Assembly (NCBI GenBank): GCA_937874455.1
Contig: CALNBE010000236.1
Span: forward strand, 1 to 39,196
Source: an uncultured Opitutia bacterium
GTDB taxonomy: Bacteria > Verrucomicrobiota > Verrucomicrobiia > Opitutales > UBA953
DNA: 39,196 nucleotides
Direction of reading: 5' to 3'
The notes beneath the pieces are model-generated. The model worked only from the letters and a program-made list of their open reading frames with translations, was not told the origin of the DNA and did not search any database. A program made the translations under genes and the position numbers. Positions 27,643 through 35,378 of the stretch are shown piece by piece. Position 1 is the first letter of the stretch. Every line of letters begins with the position of its first letter.

Positions 27643-29296
27643 GTTTCTTTTGGTTGAGCCAATGGCTGGCGAGTTCGGCCACGCGGTTTACCGGGCCCGG
27701 GGTGCCGAGGCCGCTGTCGTGCTTTTGCTTGAGGAGGTGGGGATCAGTCAGCCCGGTGCTGCTCTCCCATTTGGCCCCGAGGACGGTGGCCATGATCGGG
27801 TCTGCACCAGCGTCGGAAACGAGGGTGAAGACGGTTACCTGTGATGCCTGGCCGTCCCGGTTGAGCCGGCCAATCAGCTGCTCAATGACCTGCGGGCTCC
27901 AGTCGAGCTCGCCGATGACCACGGTGCGGGCCGCGGTCTGGAGTCCGTCCAGGCCGGCTCCGCTGCGGAGGCTCATGATGAGGACCTGCGTGTCTCCCTG
28001 GGTGAAGCCCTTCACTGCGGCCGCTTTTTGGGCCGGGGATTCGGTGCCGGTGAAGAATGCGGCCTTGATGCCCATGCGCTGGAACTCGCGGCGCCAGACC
28101 TCGTAAACGTCCCGGTGCCATCCGGCCAGCAGGACCTTCTCTCCATTGAGGGCGAGCGTCTCCACGAAGTCGGCGACGAACGGTGCTTTCGCCAGGCCGG
28201 TGACGTGCCGCATTTTGATGTCGAGTTCCCGGCTGGCCAGGCCGGCCTGGTGGAAGCCGGCGGTCAGCACTTTCTGGGCGAGTTCGTTGAACTGCGCGGC
28301 CATGCGGGCGATCACCTTCGGGTTGTGCTCGACCATGTGGTTCATCCGGTGGACCTTCGGGAGCTCCCGGCCCACGTCGGCCCGGCGGCGGCGGATGTAA
28401 ATGTTCTGGTTCCGCAGCCAGTCGCCGAGGGCTTCGGGGTCGGCCACGCGGAACTTGTCGTCTGCGGTCCATTCCCATTTGAACTCCTCAAGGCTCCCGC
28501 ACGTCCCCGGGCTGAGGATCTCCATCACGTTGTAGATCTCCCCGGCGTAATTGTAGACCGGGGTCGCGCTCAGTCCGATCCTCGTGCTGCACTCGGTGGC
28601 GAGGTGCTTGGCGCCCTGGTATTTGACCGTCGTGCTGTGGCGGAGCTCCTGAACCTCATCGTAGACCACGGTCTCCCAGTCCCGGCGGAATGCCCACTCC
28701 GCTATCTTCGTGTAGGAGCAGATCGTGACGTCGTGCTCGGGAAGGATGTATTCCTTCTTCCACTTGATGATGTGGGTTTTGAGGCCGGGGCAGAAGAGCT
28801 GGATCTGGTCGCGCCATTGCTCCTGAAGGTGGCGTTGGCAAACGACGAGGGCCTTGCCCGGGTTGTCGGCGATGATGGCGATTCCCTCCGCGGTCTTGCC
28901 CAGGCCGAGGTCGTCGCCGATCAGCAGGCCGCGCATGATCCGGCTCAGGGCGACCGGCTGCAGCTGGTAATCCCGCAGCGGCATCGCCGGGTTCCAACGG
29001 GCCGGCTCGGTGGGTTTGGCCTCTCCGGACATGATCAGGCGGGCCTGCTCCCGGTCCGCGATGTTGCTCTCCACCCGGGCTTCGATCAGGTCCCGCAGCG
29101 CCGGGGAAACATCGTGATGCCACCGGCCAAGGATCATCTTCATGTCCTCGGTGGTGCTGGGGGTGCGCTTGATCCGGATAGTGTTGCCCTTCACGTCGCA
29201 GCCAATGAGGAGCCGCTTCACGACCATGCGGACGTGGGGCTCCGTATCGAGCCGGAATTGCTTCCCCTCGATGGTCAGTGTGCCGTGGGAGATCAC
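27632..29296 (-). CDS. SNF2-family DNA-dependent ATPase
   Basis: A 554-residue SF2/SNF2 enzyme starting with GTG in a GTGA overlap. The Walker A is IGDDLGLGKT (residues 125-134), the DExx box is YDEVQ (211-215), and motif III-like LSATP follows. In the C-terminal lobe are LLAGWHRDVYEVWRREFQRM, the LRSGAGLDGLQTA motif V and QLIGRLNRDGQ motif VI. Such enzymes translocate on duplex DNA and remodel protein-DNA complexes; phage members are suspected to clear or restart replication. A normal SNF2 core is present but no accessory domain is seen. It is one of three helicase-type ATPases here. Confidence 0.9.
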   Translation of the reverse strand: MISHGTLTIEGKQFRLDTEPHVRMVVKRLLIGCDVKGNTIRIKRTPSTTEDMKMILGRWHHDVSPALRDLIEARVESNIADREQARLIMSGEAKPTEPARWNPAMPLRDYQLQPVALSRIMRGLLIGDDLGLGKTAEGIAIIADNPGKALVVCQRHLQEQWRDQIQLFCPGLKTHIIKWKKEYILPEHDVTICSYTKIAEWAFRRDWETVVYDEVQELRHSTTVKYQGAKHLATECSTRIGLSATPVYNYAGEIYNVMEILSPGTCGSLEEFKWEWTADDKFRVADPEALGDWLRNQNIYIRRRRADVGRELPKVHRMNHMVEHNPKVIARMAAQFNELAQKVLTAGFHQAGLASRELDIKMRHVTGLAKAPFVADFVETLALNGEKVLLAGWHRDVYEVWRREFQRMGIKAAFFTGTESPAQKAAAVKGFTQGDTQVLIMSLRSGAGLDGLQTAARTVVIGELDWSPQVIEQLIGRLNRDGQASQVTVFTLVSDAGADPIMATVLGAKWESSTGLTDPHLLKQKHDSGLGTPGPVNRVAELASHWLNQKKHED

Positions 29297-29568
29297 CGGC
29301 CCGGGATGATGATGAGGCTTGGTTCCTCGGCCTCCACGGCCACTCCTTCCGGAAGGCTCATATCCTCGACGATGTTGAGCGCTACCGGCGGATGGGTCCG
29401 GCCAAGAATTTCCAGCTGGACGCTGCCTCCGGCGTTGAGGAGTTCGATCTCCTCTGGCGTGGGCTTCCAGTGGGTAACGATGCGGTCCGGCAGCCGGGTG
29501 GCCGGCAGATCCTCGCAGCCTTCCGCTGTGAGGATCAGGTTCGTGTGGGTGGTCGGTTTCGGTGTCAT
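29293..29568 (-). CDS. Small hypothetical protein
   Basis: A 91-residue acidic protein (MTPKPTTHTNLILTAEGCED). It has the segment PTPEEIELLNAGGSVQLEIL, which recalls small phage proteins with DELLNAGGRVELEVLG-type sequence of unknown function. The end (EGVAVEAEEPSLIIIPGR) is strand-rich. Its stop lies within the GTGA start of the SNF2 gene, so the two are translated together. Confidence 0.6.
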   Translation of the reverse strand: MTPKPTTHTNLILTAEGCEDLPATRLPDRIVTHWKPTPEEIELLNAGGSVQLEILGRTHPPVALNIVEDMSLPEGVAVEAEEPSLIIIPGR

Positions 29569-29609
29569 GGCTCCATTGGTTCGCCTGGCCGGGCCCGGCT
29601 GGCAAATGG

Positions 29610-30554
29610 TCATGTGGGGTTCCGCCAAAGCTCGACCACGTCGAGCCGGCATGCCCCGCCTTTCGAGTTGTGGATGGTGCCGCTCTCTATTCCGGTGGGC
29701 TTCGCGCTGAGAAGGATCAGGTGGCTGAAGTGGTCGGCGTATCGGTAGATCTGGCGCCGGGTGTCTCCGGCGGTTCCTCCCTTGGTTTTGCACTCCAGTC
29801 CGATCTGTCGCCCGTCGATCAGGGTGATGGCAAAGTCGATCCGGTCCCGGCCAGCCAGCCGTTCCTCGGCTTTGAATGCGATCCCCATTTCCGTGAGGAG
29901 GTGGGTGACGGCTTCGTGGAGCCGCTTTTCCATGTGGAAGCTGCTAGGCAGGGCGCGGAGTTCTTTGAGGAGTTCCTCCAGCTGTAGGGAAGATTCGGAA
30001 TTTGCCTCTGCGGTCACGGCGCGCTCCAACCGGTCGTGCCGGTCCCACTCGGCCATCAGAAGGGCCATCGCTTTTTCGAGGTTCCGCTTGGGGGTGCTCG
30101 GCTTGAACCACTTTGGATGCCATGGCCAATCGGTGCGCAGGGATCCGGCGTAGCACATGGCTGCGTCGATCAGCTCTCCGTTGCACCACTGGTCGTCGTG
30201 CTCCGGAGTCCATCCCTCGGCGGTGATCTGGCGGTGCCGCTCGGCGGCGCCGGCCTTGGCTCCGTTCATGCCCTCTTGGACATAGGACTGCGCCAGCCTG
30301 GTTGGGTCGGGGCTGAATGCCTCGGCGAAGGCGTGGGAGTCGCAGAGGGCGAAGGCGTTCCGTTCAAGGCTCCTCGTCGCCCAGTATCCTGGAAACGCGG
30401 TGATCCCGTGAAGCTTCAGGCAAAGCCCGGGTGGTCGGGAAGCGGCGGCTTGGCCTCCGCACCAGGCGGCGACCTCGCGGAGGTTTTCTTTGGTGATGCG
30501 GACGGCTTCGATTTCGTGGTCGGTTCCGCGGAGGTAGTATCGGGTCGTGTTCAT
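29610..30554 (-). CDS. Three-domain fusion: dGTPase-N-like and nuclease
   Basis: A 314-residue protein with three visible parts. Residues 1-85 match the EAxxxT...PGxW module of the 13517-14017 protein (EAVRITKENL; PGYWATRSLERN). Residues 100-180 match the small phage domain known as dATP/dGTP diphosphohydrolase N-terminal (ITAEGWTPEHDDQWCNGEL, WPWHPKWFKP, NLEKAMALLMAEWDRHDR). Residues 205-300 look like a PD-(D/E)XK nuclease: RIDFAI with Asp240 and LECKTKG with Glu254 and Lys256. No HD phosphohydrolase core follows, so a dNTPase activity is not claimed. The start forms an ATGA overlap with the HNH gene. Confidence 0.65.
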   Translation of the reverse strand: MNTTRYYLRGTDHEIEAVRITKENLREVAAWCGGQAAASRPPGLCLKLHGITAFPGYWATRSLERNAFALCDSHAFAEAFSPDPTRLAQSYVQEGMNGAKAGAAERHRQITAEGWTPEHDDQWCNGELIDAAMCYAGSLRTDWPWHPKWFKPSTPKRNLEKAMALLMAEWDRHDRLERAVTAEANSESSLQLEELLKELRALPSSFHMEKRLHEAVTHLLTEMGIAFKAEERLAGRDRIDFAITLIDGRQIGLECKTKGGTAGDTRRQIYRYADHFSHLILLSAKPTGIESGTIHNSKGGACRLDVVELWRNPT

Positions 30555-31081
30555 GTCGGATTTGGGTTCGGTTTCAGTGCCTGGCTCCAGGCTTCGAGTT
30601 TCTTCCGGTGGTGGCCGAAATTGCGGTTTATGGTCCGGCGGCAAACGATGCGTTCCCGCTCCTTTACGAAGTCCTGCCAGTCCGGGTGGCAAAGCGGGAA
30701 AATCGGCAGGGTCAGGCTCCGCTTGGAATTGCATCGGGAGCAGGCCGGGAGGTAGTTCCGCATCGTGTTCCCTCCGCCCATGGACTTCGGGAAAATGTGC
30801 TCCCGGGTCCAGTCCCGCCAATGGGCCGGCTTGGCGCAGTAAACGCACTGGTAGCCGGTCTGGCTCCAGAGTTGGGTGATCTGGGCGCCCGGGCTGGGCG
30901 GGGTGGTTTTTGGCGCAAACTTGGTGGGGTCGGTCATCTGCGGTCCGGGGGTTCCTTTGGCTGGCCATGCTGCAGGGTTGGCCATGATTCCGGCCACGCG
31001 CCGGCTGTGCGCTTCTTGCCGCTTGAGGACCAGCATCAGCTGCTCGGGGCTCCAAAAGGCTGGAGGGGCGTGCGGATCCAT
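30551..31081 (-). CDS. HNH endonuclease
   Basis: A 176-residue protein with a zinc-containing HNH site. C79-x2-C82 (YQCVYC) and C114-x2-C117 (PACSRC) bracket EHIFPKSMGGGNTMRNYLP, with His95 as the first H and Asn109 as the N position. HNH nucleases near SF2 helicases and packaging genes can process replication intermediates or act as homing nucleases; this copy is not inserted within another gene. Its C-terminus is SQALKPNPNPT, encoded by a variant of the CGAACC motif that leads the next gene. Confidence 0.88.
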   Translation of the reverse strand: MDPHAPPAFWSPEQLMLVLKRQEAHSRRVAGIMANPAAWPAKGTPGPQMTDPTKFAPKTTPPSPGAQITQLWSQTGYQCVYCAKPAHWRDWTREHIFPKSMGGGNTMRNYLPACSRCNSKRSLTLPIFPLCHPDWQDFVKERERIVCRRTINRNFGHHRKKLEAWSQALKPNPNPT

Positions 31082-31084
31082 TGG

Positions 31085-32659
31085 TCAGCGCTTGGCGAAG
31101 ACTTGGTCGAGGGCGGCGGAAGCGGCCTCAAAGGTCATGAGGTGCGCGTCCTGGTATCCGGCTTTGGTCAGGTGGATGACCTGCTTCACTGTGGCCAGCT
31201 TGCTCCGGCTCTGACCGATCACCACGTCAATGATCCGGCTGGCCTGGCCCCGGTCCTTGATGCTGGTGGTGTCGAGTCCGGCCTTCTCCAGCATCTCCCT
31301 TTGCTTCGGACTGACCGCTGCGCGCTGCCAGCCTGCGACGGCCTCGTAGTCGAGGAGGTCAGTGGTGTGGAAGAGGGCGGCGAAGCTCAGGGCGTCCACC
31401 CGGTTCCCCTGCTTGCCCCGCTGGCGCTTGAGCTTGTCGAGGAGGTCCTGCTCGCGCTCCCCGGTGATGAACTCGTCGGTTTCGAGGAGGTCCATCTTCC
31501 CCTCCTTCAGCTTTTTGGCGACCGCCTTCCGCTGCTCAGGAGCGTCGGTCATGAGGTCCGCGGGGCCCATGACGTCATGCCCCTCAAACTCCCAGAGGAA
31601 ATCCAGAAGCAGCATGTCCTGTTTGCGGTCCGGGTGGTCGCACCAGCCGTCGCAGCCGTGGGGGCAGTGAAGCCTCGTTCCCCTGCCGGCCATCTGGATG
31701 TAGGGCGTCCGTCCCCGGGTTGGCCGGAGGATGATCACGCAGTCAATGTCGGGGCAGTCGAAGCCCTTCGTGAGCATCTGGCAATTGTTGAGGAACCGGA
31801 ATTCCGACCGCTGGAAGCCCTCGATGATTTCGGCCCGGTCCGGGCTGCTTCCGTCGACGTGCTTGGCGGCGTGGCCCCGGGTGACAAGCAGGTCGGTGAA
31901 CCGGCGGCTGGCCGCGACGCTGGGGTGGAAGATCAGGAACTTTTTCCGGTCCGGGGCGTGCTTCTCAATGGCGTCGATGATGGCCTGGTAATAGGCCTCC
32001 AGTTCGGCGGCCACTTCGTCATTGTCACCGTCGGTGATTTTGCTCTGGATCCGGATCTCCAAGGGCACCGTCTCGACCGTGATGGGGCTGAGGTGCCTGG
32101 CCTTGATGAGCTCGGACATGGGCACGTCTGCGGCGACGTGCTCGTAAAACTTCATCAGGCTCTTTTTGTCTCCACGCTCCGGGGTGGCGGTCACTCCGAG
32201 GATCCGGGCGCCCCCGCCGTGGAAGTGGTTCAAGGTCCGTTGCCAGTCCGGGGCCATGCTCAAATGCGCTTCGTCGGCCACCACGTAATCGAAGTGGTCC
32301 GGCTGAAACCGGGCGAGCCGGGCCGGCTTGGAAATGCTCTGGATGCTGGCCACGATCACGTTGTGGTGCAGGCTGGCCTTGTCCGCTGCCTTCTCGACGT
32401 CGGCGATGATGTTGGCGCTCTTGTAGAGCTTCTTCACGCTCTGGTCGATCAGCTCGTCGGTGTCAGCGAGGAAAAGGCACTTCCCCTGCTGCCTCGTGGT
32501 CCAGTGGTGGATCAGGGCGCTGGCGATGATGGTCTTGCCTGCTCCGGTCGCGGCAAGGCCGAGGACCTTGGTAAAGGCGGTGTCGTTCACCTTCCCGTCG
32601 AAGGCGTCGACCACGCCGCGGCAGAAGCGCTTCTGGTAGTCTCTCAGGCTGAATTTCAT
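31085..32659 (-). CDS. SF2 DEAH-type helicase
   Basis: A 524-residue helicase of the UvsW/RapA-like SF2 class. Q-motif-like LRDYQKR is at the start, then ATGAGKT (residues 37-43), DEAH (129-132) and TATPERG (motif III). QMLTKGFDCPDIDCVIILRP and QMAGRGTRL make motifs V and VI, followed by a Cys/His cluster (CPHGCDGWCDHP) that may bind zinc. The C-terminal 150 residues are helical. It probably unwinds or remodels branched DNA in replication and repair. The start at 32659 is chosen over an in-frame start at 32698 because the 13 extra residues (NPNPNPN) just encode the CGAACC leader. Confidence 0.9.
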   Translation of the reverse strand: MKFSLRDYQKRFCRGVVDAFDGKVNDTAFTKVLGLAATGAGKTIIASALIHHWTTRQQGKCLFLADTDELIDQSVKKLYKSANIIADVEKAADKASLHHNVIVASIQSISKPARLARFQPDHFDYVVADEAHLSMAPDWQRTLNHFHGGGARILGVTATPERGDKKSLMKFYEHVAADVPMSELIKARHLSPITVETVPLEIRIQSKITDGDNDEVAAELEAYYQAIIDAIEKHAPDRKKFLIFHPSVAASRRFTDLLVTRGHAAKHVDGSSPDRAEIIEGFQRSEFRFLNNCQMLTKGFDCPDIDCVIILRPTRGRTPYIQMAGRGTRLHCPHGCDGWCDHPDRKQDMLLLDFLWEFEGHDVMGPADLMTDAPEQRKAVAKKLKEGKMDLLETDEFITGEREQDLLDKLKRQRGKQGNRVDALSFAALFHTTDLLDYEAVAGWQRAAVSPKQREMLEKAGLDTTSIKDRGQASRIIDVVIGQSRSKLATVKQVIHLTKAGYQDAHLMTFEAASAALDQVFAKR

Positions 32660-32662
32660 GTT

Positions 32663-32676
32663 CGGGTTCGGGTTCG
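32663..32676 (-). promoter_or_regulatory. Tandem CGAACC leader motif
   Basis: CGAACCCGAACCCG, three bases before the helicase ATG at 32659. If the longer in-frame start were used it would be read as NPNPNPN. Confidence 0.7.
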
Positions 32677-32683
32677 GATTTTC

Positions 32684-32729
32684 GGCACTTTTCCCCAATT
32701 TTTTGGGGTGTCCATCGGGGAAAAGTGCC
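32684..32729. repeat. 13-bp inverted repeat around CCCCAATTTTTTGGGG
   Basis: Perfect 13-base arms GGCACTTTTCCCC and GGGGAAAAGTGCC separated by 20 bases that include AATTTTTTGGGG. It lies 25-70 bases upstream of the SF2 helicase start and touches a composite palindrome element. The arms share TTTCCCC with the replication iterons. No U-tract follows on the minus strand. Confidence 0.8.
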
Positions 32730-32731
32730 TC

Positions 32732-32747
32732 GGCGCCAATTGGCGCC
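32732..32747. repeat. 16-bp palindrome, copy 5 (composite element)
   Basis: Perfect GGCGCCAATTGGCGCC eight bases beyond the stop at 32756. On the minus strand nine bases (GAGGCACTT) lead to TTCCCCGAT (32714-32722), the strongest example of the composite spacing. Confidence 0.92.
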
Positions 32748-32755
32748 GGAGTGGT

Positions 32756-33028
32756 TCAGGCTCCGCCTTGGGCGGTCAGCGTGCCTGGCGCGGCGCCGGT
32801 TCCGGCAGCGACCGGGGCGCCGGGGTCACCCTCGCGGGGAGGCCAGTTCCAGCAGCCCGGATCCGGGCTCGGGCCCCGGACGCAAACCGCGTTAAAGGGC
32901 GCTCCGCCCTCGTTGAAGGCGGCCAGGTTGACGGTCTCATCCGGATTGATTCCGGCGATGATGGCGGCGCTCGGCTTGAAGTTGGCGCCGCGGTTGAGGT
33001 GGACGATCCGTCCAATGGTTGGTTTCAT
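32756..33028 (-). CDS. Small phage protein
   Basis: A 90-residue protein. The start MKPTIGRIVHLNRGANFKPS and the middle INPDETVNLAAFNEGGAPFN match a common small phage family in which a barrel-like domain with IVHY or IVHL and VNLxxFxxxG is followed by a variable tail; the function is not known. The C-terminal third is Gly/Ala/Pro-rich. The leader AACCGAACCCAAACCCAACCCACC is an A-shifted variant of the CGAACC motif. Confidence 0.65.
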   Translation of the reverse strand: MKPTIGRIVHLNRGANFKPSAAIIAGINPDETVNLAAFNEGGAPFNAVCVRGPSPDPGCWNWPPREGDPGAPVAAGTGAAPGTLTAQGGA

Positions 33029-33059
33029 GGTGGGTTGGGTTTGGGTTCGGTTCTGTCGA

Positions 33060-33989
33060 TCAGTCTGCCCCTTCGACCACCCGGCGGGCGGTGATGGCCC
33101 AGCCGTTGATCACGGTTTTGAAGGCCTTGTTGGTCTTCTTGCCTTTGTCCAGGGCAGCAGCCAGCAGGATCAGATTCCCGATACTGTCCCGGGAGTCTAG
33201 CGTTTTCTGGATGAACTTGAGCGCCGCGTCGACGGTCCATTTTAGGATGATCAGTTCTGCGATGGCGACTTGGTCGTCCGCCGGCAAGGCAAGGAACTTG
33301 TCATGCTCGGACCTCGTTTTGAGGATCACCCCGTTTTCGTAGGCGGTGCCGAAAGCCTCGCCCAGGAGGGTGTTCAGCTTCTTGGTGTTTTTTTTCCGCT
33401 CGGCCTTCATGGCGGCCAGTTCGTTGGCCTCTGTGGCGGCCTGCGTCGCGGCGGCAGCCTGCTGTTTGTCGTCCTTGATCTCCTTCTCCGCGGCGGCCAG
33501 CGTCTTGGTGCCGGCCTTCACGTCGGCGAAGGCTTTCGGGTCGGCTTTCTTCACAGCCCGGGCACGCTCGACGCTGCGGGGGCTGGTGCCGAACTGGGCG
33601 GCTACCACCTTGGTGGATTCCTTGGTCGTGGTGCCGGCAGCGGCGGCGGCCTCGGCTTCAAAGGCAGCAAAGAACTCCTCGGCCGCGCTCGCCTTCTGGC
33701 CGATGGTCAGGTGGCGGCGGTGCCAGTTCTTGTCCTTCACGAAGTGGGCGGGGGAATCCCCGTCCGTGGGCAGGCTTCCGAACTCGCGATAGATCGGTGT
33801 GACCTTGGCAATCTCGCAGGCTCGTTGACGGTTGTTTCCGTCGAGGACCTGGCCGTCCAGCAGGACGATGGCTTCGCGCTGGCCGTTGACCTTGATGCTC
33901 TCGCCCAGGGTGGTCAGGTTGAGGACGTCCTCCATGGGGAGGATCTGGCTCAGGGGGTGGGGTGGGTATGCTCGGTGTGTCGTGCTCAT
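33060..33989 (-). CDS. ParB-like DNA-binding protein
   Basis: A 309-residue protein. Residues 10-70 form a ParB/sulfiredoxin-like N-terminal domain (VLLDGQVLDGNNRQRACEIA, with the GNNR..A motif used for nucleotide binding or phosphotransfer). Residues 90-150 resemble a KorB/ParB HTH (RHLTIGQKASAAEEFFAAFE; KVVAAQFGTSPRSVERARAV). A long Ala/Lys helix follows and then a C-terminal helical dimerisation-like region. No methyltransferase domain is attached, unlike the fusion at 26138. A ParB-HTH protein in a genome carrying dispersed 16-bp palindromes invites a parS-like model, which is inference. Confidence 0.75.
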   Translation of the reverse strand: MSTTHRAYPPHPLSQILPMEDVLNLTTLGESIKVNGQREAIVLLDGQVLDGNNRQRACEIAKVTPIYREFGSLPTDGDSPAHFVKDKNWHRRHLTIGQKASAAEEFFAAFEAEAAAAAGTTTKESTKVVAAQFGTSPRSVERARAVKKADPKAFADVKAGTKTLAAAEKEIKDDKQQAAAATQAATEANELAAMKAERKKNTKKLNTLLGEAFGTAYENGVILKTRSEHDKFLALPADDQVAIAELIILKWTVDAALKFIQKTLDSRDSIGNLILLAAALDKGKKTNKAFKTVINGWAITARRVVEGAD

Positions 33990-34519
33990 GGCTTTGGTTT
34001 GTGGATGCGGCGCAGAAGCGCCAGAAAATCGATCAGGATGAATCCGGTCCCCTGGGGGACGGGGTGGGCGTCGGCCCAGCGGAAGCTCTTGCGGTGCTTC
34101 AGCTGGGCGACGCACATGCTCGGGGTCACAAGCCGGGTCTGGTTGTCGAATCGCCAGAGGTAGGCGCATGCTGCTCCGGCGGCGCTCCAGCGCAGGCCGG
34201 CTTGGATCTGGGCGGCGGTGATCCCGTTGCTGCTGGAGGCCTCGCCGTCCTCTCTGATGTAGCCGAGGGACAGGGTCGGGTCGTTCGTCACCTTGCACTC
34301 CAGCTGCAGGGTCTTGCCTCCCATTTCCGTCCACGTCCCGATGATGTCGAGGAAGGGGTTCACGAGGTAGATGGTCCGGAGACTCCGGCCGTGGCCGAAG
34401 GTCCGGGTCGGTGGGTCGACCTTTTCAATGTCGGCCAGGCCGGCGGCTTTGTATGCCTGTCCCACCTTGAGCACTTCATTTTCGAATGCGGTCGATTCTT
34501 TGCTGATGCCTTTAGCCAT
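33986..34519 (-). CDS. RecU-like Holliday junction resolvase
   Basis: A 177-residue protein with features of the RecU/PD-(D/E)XK class: FENEVLKVG at the start, NPFLDIIGTW with Asp57, and LQLECKVT with Glu73 and Lys75 forming the D...ExK pattern, then a Gln-rich helix (TAAQIQAGLRWSAAGAACAY). Such phage enzymes resolve branched DNA before packaging. It lies in the replication-recombination block next to a SWIM zinc-finger gene. The leader is a CGAACC variant (CCGAACCGACCCGAACCCG). A different PD-(D/E)XK role, such as a VRR-NUC or a nickase, cannot be excluded. Confidence 0.65.
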   Translation of the reverse strand: MAKGISKESTAFENEVLKVGQAYKAAGLADIEKVDPPTRTFGHGRSLRTIYLVNPFLDIIGTWTEMGGKTLQLECKVTNDPTLSLGYIREDGEASSSNGITAAQIQAGLRWSAAGAACAYLWRFDNQTRLVTPSMCVAQLKHRKSFRWADAHPVPQGTGFILIDFLALLRRIHKPKP

Positions 34520-34745
34520 CGTAATTCGTCGGGTTCGGGTCGGTTCGGAGTCGGGTGATGATCAGGTTCAGGACGTGCTCACGCACGGCGAGGATGTGTC
34601 TGCAACGCCGTTTCCGGCATGTCCAGTCCTCGCAGCTGCATTGGCCGTCCGGGAGCTTCCCAAGGTCGACGAGGTGATGCTCGCCCGGACGGCTGTGGCT
34701 GGGGACCAGCCACCGCAGCAGGTGGTCATGCGGGATCGGCTGCAT
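34512..34745 (-). CDS. SWIM zinc-finger protein
   Basis: A 77-residue protein carrying a SWIM-type zinc finger: C36-x-C38-x9-C48-x-H50 in GQCSCEDWTCRKRRCRHILA. SWIM domains bind DNA or proteins and occur in helicases and RecA-interacting partners. The protein is little more than the finger with short flanks. It overlaps the RecU-like gene by eight bases and the KH gene by 20, which implies co-expression. It may target the recombination or helicase proteins near by. Confidence 0.75.
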   Translation of the reverse strand: MQPIPHDHLLRWLVPSHSRPGEHHLVDLGKLPDGQCSCEDWTCRKRRCRHILAVREHVLNLIITRLRTDPNPTNYDG

Positions 34746-35223
34746 CGAGGATTAGCTGGGTGTCCCCCGGGCTGCCCATGACCCGGAGCCAGCGCTCCAG
34801 GGCGATGTGGATCTGCTCGGTGGGCGGAGGGGTGATGGCCACCATATGGACCCGCGGGACGTGCGGAAGGATCTCGACCTCGGCCGGCTGGCGGCATGCC
34901 ACCATCAGGCCGCAGATGGCGTCCTTCACGCGCTCCATGGTCCAGGGCGTTCCGGTGTGCTCCGGCACCGGGGCAGGTTCCTCGACCCGGATCTGGATGA
35001 TCTGGTTGTTGGCGGCACCAGCCTCCCGCATCAGGACCTTCAGGGCCATGATGTTCAGGCCGGCCTTGCCGATGATTTTCGGCATGTCCTCGCCGTGAAC
35101 TTGGATCTGAAGCTCGGTCTGGTTGGGGCCGAGGTGGGTGCTGTTGATCCGGAGGGATCCGGGTCGGAAAAGGGCGGGCTCGACGAGCGCCTGGAGCAGT
35201 TTGATTTGGTCGGTGGTGGTCAT
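34726..35223 (-). CDS. KhpA-like KH-domain RNA-binding protein
   Basis: A 165-residue protein whose first 80 residues closely follow the KhpA layout: KLLQALVEPALFRPGSLRIN, ELQIQVHGEDMPKIIGKAGL with the GxxG loop GKAG (residues 52-55), then NIMALKVLMREAGA and IIQIRVEE. KhpA family proteins bind RNA, work with KhpB, and influence division and translation in bacteria. The other 85 residues (VKDAICGLMVACRQPAEVEI; LERWLRVMGSPGDTQ) are an added domain without a recognised name. A phage KhpA is unusual; it might act on its own mRNA leaders. The start is in an ATGA overlap. Confidence 0.75.
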   Translation of the reverse strand: MTTTDQIKLLQALVEPALFRPGSLRINSTHLGPNQTELQIQVHGEDMPKIIGKAGLNIMALKVLMREAGAANNQIIQIRVEEPAPVPEHTGTPWTMERVKDAICGLMVACRQPAEVEILPHVPRVHMVAITPPPTEQIHIALERWLRVMGSPGDTQLILDAADPA

Positions 35224-35378
35224 GGTTTGTTGCTGCCGATGGCGGCCAGGGTAAGAAGTGCTGTGGTGACGAGGATGGCGGCGTGGAGGCCGGTGACGGT
35301 TCCTCCGGTCTGCTGGAGGGTGTAGCACACTCCGGCGATTCCGGACGCAAAGGTCAAAGGGGCGGTGAGGTATCTCAT
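35220..35378 (-). CDS. Small membrane protein
   Basis: A 52-residue protein (MRYLTAPLTFASGIAGVCYT) with two hydrophobic helices (FASGIAGVCYTLQQ and AAILVTTALLTLAAIG). It is linked to its neighbours by ATGA at both ends. Function is unknown; a membrane protein between the helicase loader and KH genes is out of keeping with the replication block. Confidence 0.5.
   Translation of the reverse strand: MRYLTAPLTFASGIAGVCYTLQQTGGTVTGLHAAILVTTALLTLAAIGSNKP

Noticed and set aside
28028..29710. Long open frame on the plus strand (560 codons)
   Set aside because: It is antisense to the well-supported SNF2 ATPase and has no recognisable domains.
32659..32698. Upstream in-frame start for the SF2 helicase
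   Set aside because: The added residues NPNPNPN are just the translated CGAACC leader, and the same leader precedes other starts directly.
30608..33094. Very long open frame on the plus strand (828 codons)
   Set aside because: It is antisense to the HNH and SF2 helicase genes and spans two intergenic repeat elements; no domain is visible.
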